Position numbers and translations under genes: made by a program
DNA from: JAJPJX01 sp964568355
GTDB taxonomy: Bacteria; Acidobacteriota; Terriglobia; Bryobacterales; Bryobacteraceae
DNA: 8,746 nt
Direction of reading: 5' to 3'
Assembly (NCBI GenBank): GCA_964568355.1
Contig: CAZMRK010000384.1
Span: forward strand, 1 to 8,746
The notes under the pieces: generated by a model
Seen by the model: the letters and a program-made list of their open reading frames with translations, nothing else
Databases searched by the model: none
Told to the model about the DNA's origin: nothing
Shown here: positions 6,177 through 8,746 of the stretch, one piece after another
Position numbering within the stretch: the first letter of the stretch is position 1
Layout of the letters: each line of letters begins with the position of its first letter

Positions 6177-6581
6177 ATGGAATCTACCTTGCAGAAACCG
6201 GCCCTTGCCGCCAATATCACCCCCAAAGCGATGACCATCGCCTATTGGATCGTGACGGCGCTCTTCTGCCTGCAGATGAGCTTCACGGCCTACGCGCAAC
6301 TGCGCCTGCCGCAAGTGGCGGAGGCGTTCACGCATCTCGGCTTTCCCGCCTACTTCAGAGTGGAGCTCTCGTGCGCCAAGCTCCTGGGAGTTGTGCTGCT
6401 ACTGGCTCCGCTGCCGGCGCGGCTCAAGGAGTGGGCCTACGCCGGATTTGCCATCAACCTCGCCTCCGCGCTCATTGCCCACCTCTCGGTGGGCGACGGC
6501 CCGCAGGCATGGAGCTTTGCGGCGGCCACTGGTGTGCTTTGGGGGCTTTCGTATTTTTTCTGGCGCCGCCTTGCAGGTTGA
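6177..6581 (+). CDS. DoxX-like four-helix membrane protein
   Basis: 134-residue inner-membrane protein of the DoxX-like family. Four hydrophobic segments are visible: about 20-40 (IAYWIVTALFCLQMSFTAYA), 64-80 (ELSCAKLLGVVLLLAPL), 86-103 (WAYAGFAINLASALIAHL) and 111-128 (AWSFAAATGVLWGLSYFF). The family-like FTHLGFPAYF and ELSCAKLLGVVLLLA motifs follow helix 1. The length matches the family. It starts 16 nt after the SRPBCC stop and is the last gene of the ArsR-led operon. DoxX-like proteins have been linked to redox and thiol stress in some bacteria, but this member's function cannot be read from sequence. It converges on the hydrolase gene with 23 bp between stops and no clear terminator in the gap. 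Confidence 0.87.
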   Translation: MESTLQKPALAANITPKAMTIAYWIVTALFCLQMSFTAYAQLRLPQVAEAFTHLGFPAYFRVELSCAKLLGVVLLLAPLPARLKEWAYAGFAINLASALIAHLSVGDGPQAWSFAAATGVLWGLSYFFWRRLAG

Positions 6582-6604
6582 GCCGTAGGAAGCGAAAAGG
6601 CGGG

Positions 6605-8734
6605 TCAGGCTGTCCGAACGATCTGGAAGTGACCACCGGCTTTTTGAAATGCCGCTTCAGCGGGAGAATAGCACCGGCGCGCGGTTTCCAGATCTACCGG
6701 ACGCTTGAGATGATCTACCGGGCTTACGAGGGTGACCTTGCGGCCCGCAAGCGCGGCTGTGACCTGGGGCAGGTCGAAAGATTGCAGGATGTCTTTGACG
6801 AAAATGCCGGTGCCGTGAGTATAGCGATCTACGCGGGCGAGCGTGCCGTAGCTGAGAAGTCCACGCTCGGCAGTCACATCGGAGATGCGTGAATCCAGAA
6901 CCGCGGCGAAGAGAACCCAAAGCGCCCCGGCGCCCTGTCCCGCTATACGGAACTGCTGCTGATCGACATCCGGACGGCTGAATGCGTAGTCGACGCTTCG
7001 GATCACGTCCTCGACTCGCATGCCGAGCAGGCACTCGTCCATGTACCAGGTCATATAGGTGATGGCGGTTTCCACGTCGAAGAGCTGCCGGAAGTCGCCG
7101 GGCCAGTCCCCGGCAGGGGGATGCGGCGGCTTTGTCTCCCCGATACCACGAACATCGCAGGCGACCACCATCCGGCCGGCGCGCGCCAGCCGCTCGTATG
7201 GTCCGAACTCCATCCCATCCGCCTGCTTGCCGGCATCGTTGAATACCAGCAGCGTGGGATATTTCGCGGCCTTCCGCTCCGGAAGGAAAACCCAAGTGGG
7301 GATGTAGATGCCGGGTTCCGAAAGGAATTCGAGCTTTTCGACGGAGTAGCCTTTGCGCGGAGTGGTGACGAGCACTTTCGGCTGCAAGGGCGCGTTCGTC
7401 CGTTTGTAGCGGAGCAACTCCGTCACCTTGCGGCTCAGGTCCGCACTGCTCCACTCGCGCTTGGGGGGCAGCGTCTCCTGCTTTTTCAGGATCAGGCTGA
7501 AGATGGTGTCGCCCATCTGGGAGTAGCGCAGCGATCCGTTCGGTGTGCAGTACAGCGTTTCGGGATTCTCGACCGTCACCTCCGGCTCAGTCTCCGGACC
7601 GGGTGACTGGCGCAGCCACCGGCTGAGCCAGCGCGTAGTCGCCAGGCGTAACTTGGGGGTCCAGGCGTGCGGATCGTTGGCCTGTTCCGTACTGAACCGG
7701 TCCGCGGCACCGAGCTCGAAGTAACGCTTCCGGATCTGCTCGGCGGCGCGGTTGAACCTCGGATTGTATTCCTCGATCAGCGCCAGCAAAGGCCGCGGGG
7801 CAATGGCGATGTGCAGATCCGGCAGATCCACACCATGCTTTGCTCCGGGAAAAAAGTTCTGCTCTACGTCCGAAGGCCCTACGCGGCTTTCCGGATGGAT
7901 CTCGAGCGGCCACCGGTGCCCGGTTCCTCCTTCGTTGACGACGGAACACTTCACCCGCTCGTCGAGCGCGCTGATGAACAAGGCCAGCGTGCCGCCGCCG
8001 GAATGGCCGGCACAGGCAATTCGCTGCGGGTCCACTTCGGCGCGCTGCTGCAAATAATCGATTCCGCGAATTCCGTCCCACACGCGATAGTGCGTCAGAT
8101 CCTCCCCCATCAGGAGCAGCACCTGGCCGGGCATGGAGTGTTCGTAGGTGGAGGCGGTAGCTACCTCCGTCTGACCGGTTTGCGGATTCCAATATTGGCG
8201 GCGTTCGCCTTGGCCGATCGGATCGTACGCCAGTACCACGAATCCCGCCTTCACCAGGTCGATGTAGACACACTGATACTGCGGCTCCATGCGGGCGAGC
8301 GGGTAGTGGCCGCACGGCGAAATCACGGCGGGGTAGGGAGATTGCCCGCCGGATGGAATATACAGGTTACCGGTGACCCAGAAATCCGGCCGGCTCTGGA
8401 ACATCACGTTCTCCACCCGGTAGCCATCGCGCATATGGACAGCGACCGTGCGAGGAGCAAGCGGCGTCCGTTCGGGGTAACCGTGGATCATCTCCTTGAA
8501 TTTTTCCCGAACGTAGCGATTGCGTGCTTCCACTTCCGTTGCTGTGTGGATGCGTTCGCGCTGCTTGTCCCAGGAGGCTGCCAGGGCGTTCAGCCTGGCA
8601 GCCACATGGGTCAACAGCATGTCCGGATACGATGCCGCATAGCCGGACGCCGCCGCCGCGGGAGTAGAAAGAGCGGCAGCGGCGGTAGCGGCGCCCGTCC
8701 CCAGCAGGAAAGTCCGCCGCTTCAGAGTGGTCAT
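6605..8734 (-). CDS. Tat-exported tandem alpha/beta-hydrolase, acetyl-xylan-esterase-like
   Basis: 709-residue exported protein with two alpha/beta-hydrolase domains. The N-terminus is a Tat signal: KRRTFLLG (5-12), an Ala-rich h-region, cleavage near AAA-AS (about 28). Domain 1 (about 95-375) has YPAVISPCGHY, VVLAYDPIGQGER (166-178, typical of acetyl-xylan-esterase-like hydrolases), the nucleophile elbow GHSGGG with Ser245, PRPLLALIEE (313-322) holding a likely acid, and His356 in DPHAWTPKLR. Domain 2 (about 455-709) repeats the layout: PTWVFLPERKAAKYPTLLVF, VVACDVRGIGET (523-534), then GQGAG (599-603) where the nucleophile Ser is Gly601, with Asp674 and His702 retained. Domain 1 is therefore the likely active esterase and domain 2 degenerate. 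The start is supported by AAGGAG (8746-8741), 6 bases from ATG. Probable role: deacylating plant or microbial polysaccharide outside the cytoplasm; the substrate is unknown. Promoter lies outside the window. Confidence 0.85.
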   Translation of the reverse strand: MTTLKRRTFLLGTGAATAAAALSTPAAAASGYAASYPDMLLTHVAARLNALAASWDKQRERIHTATEVEARNRYVREKFKEMIHGYPERTPLAPRTVAVHMRDGYRVENVMFQSRPDFWVTGNLYIPSGGQSPYPAVISPCGHYPLARMEPQYQCVYIDLVKAGFVVLAYDPIGQGERRQYWNPQTGQTEVATASTYEHSMPGQVLLLMGEDLTHYRVWDGIRGIDYLQQRAEVDPQRIACAGHSGGGTLALFISALDERVKCSVVNEGGTGHRWPLEIHPESRVGPSDVEQNFFPGAKHGVDLPDLHIAIAPRPLLALIEEYNPRFNRAAEQIRKRYFELGAADRFSTEQANDPHAWTPKLRLATTRWLSRWLRQSPGPETEPEVTVENPETLYCTPNGSLRYSQMGDTIFSLILKKQETLPPKREWSSADLSRKVTELLRYKRTNAPLQPKVLVTTPRKGYSVEKLEFLSEPGIYIPTWVFLPERKAAKYPTLLVFNDAGKQADGMEFGPYERLARAGRMVVACDVRGIGETKPPHPPAGDWPGDFRQLFDVETAITYMTWYMDECLLGMRVEDVIRSVDYAFSRPDVDQQQFRIAGQGAGALWVLFAAVLDSRISDVTAERGLLSYGTLARVDRYTHGTGIFVKDILQSFDLPQVTAALAGRKVTLVSPVDHLKRPVDLETARRCYSPAEAAFQKAGGHFQIVRTA

Positions 8735-8746
8735 GCGCTTCTCCTT

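Noticed and set aside
6566..6603. 7-bp inverted repeat CCGCCTT / AAGGCGG spanning the doxX-hydrolase junction, considered as a terminator
   Set aside because: 24-nt gap between arms and no T-run on either strand; likely chance in GC-rich DNA.
6245..6892. 215-codon plus-strand open frame running from doxX into the hydrolase
   Set aside because: Overlaps two better-supported genes, with no ribosome binding site or family resemblance.

Overview
This is a GC-rich, gene-dense stretch of bacterial chromosome with seven protein genes and only one intergenic gap of any size (about 115 bp, 5136-5249). Family content points to a soil-type acidobacterium of the Bryobacterales/'Solibacter' kind, with Planctomycetota or Verrucomicrobiota as alternatives. 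The reasons are a Planctomycete-type cytochrome c + DUF1549 + DUF1553 protein paired with a DUF1501 protein, a DUF1552 protein, several Tat-exported enzymes and a large exported esterase-like hydrolase. The taxonomic placement is inference from family content, not from a marker gene.

Layout. (1) 12-1307 (+): an exported DUF1552 protein, probably the last gene of an operon that begins outside the window. (2) 5135-1339 (-): a two-gene operon. First comes a Sec-type cytochrome/DUF1549/DUF1553 protein carrying an NPCBM-like insert; 14 nt after its stop comes a Tat-exported DUF1501 protein. It converges on the DUF1552 gene with 31 bp between stops. (3) 5136-5249: a compact divergent promoter region. 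Each strand has a good sigma70-type promoter, and both predicted transcripts start within a few bases of the start codon. A 20-bp imperfect palindrome sits in the plus-strand promoter. (4) 5250-6581 (+): an ArsR-type regulator, an SRPBCC (AHSA1-like) protein and a DoxX-like membrane protein, tightly packed as an operon. (5) 8734-6605 (-): a Tat-exported protein with two alpha/beta-hydrolase domains, converging on the DoxX gene.

How the genes may work together. The cytochrome/DUF1549/DUF1553 and DUF1501 proteins are a recurring pair in these phyla and must act outside the cytoplasm. The carbohydrate-binding-like insert suggests a glycan-related substrate, and the separate exported hydrolase resembles acetyl-xylan-esterase-like enzymes. 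A role in extracellular polysaccharide processing is therefore plausible but unproven. The ArsR-SRPBCC-DoxX trio looks like a self-contained autoregulated cassette. Because it shares its control region with the cytochrome operon, cross-regulation is possible. I saw no RNA genes, CRISPR arrays, insertion sequences, attachment sites or origins.
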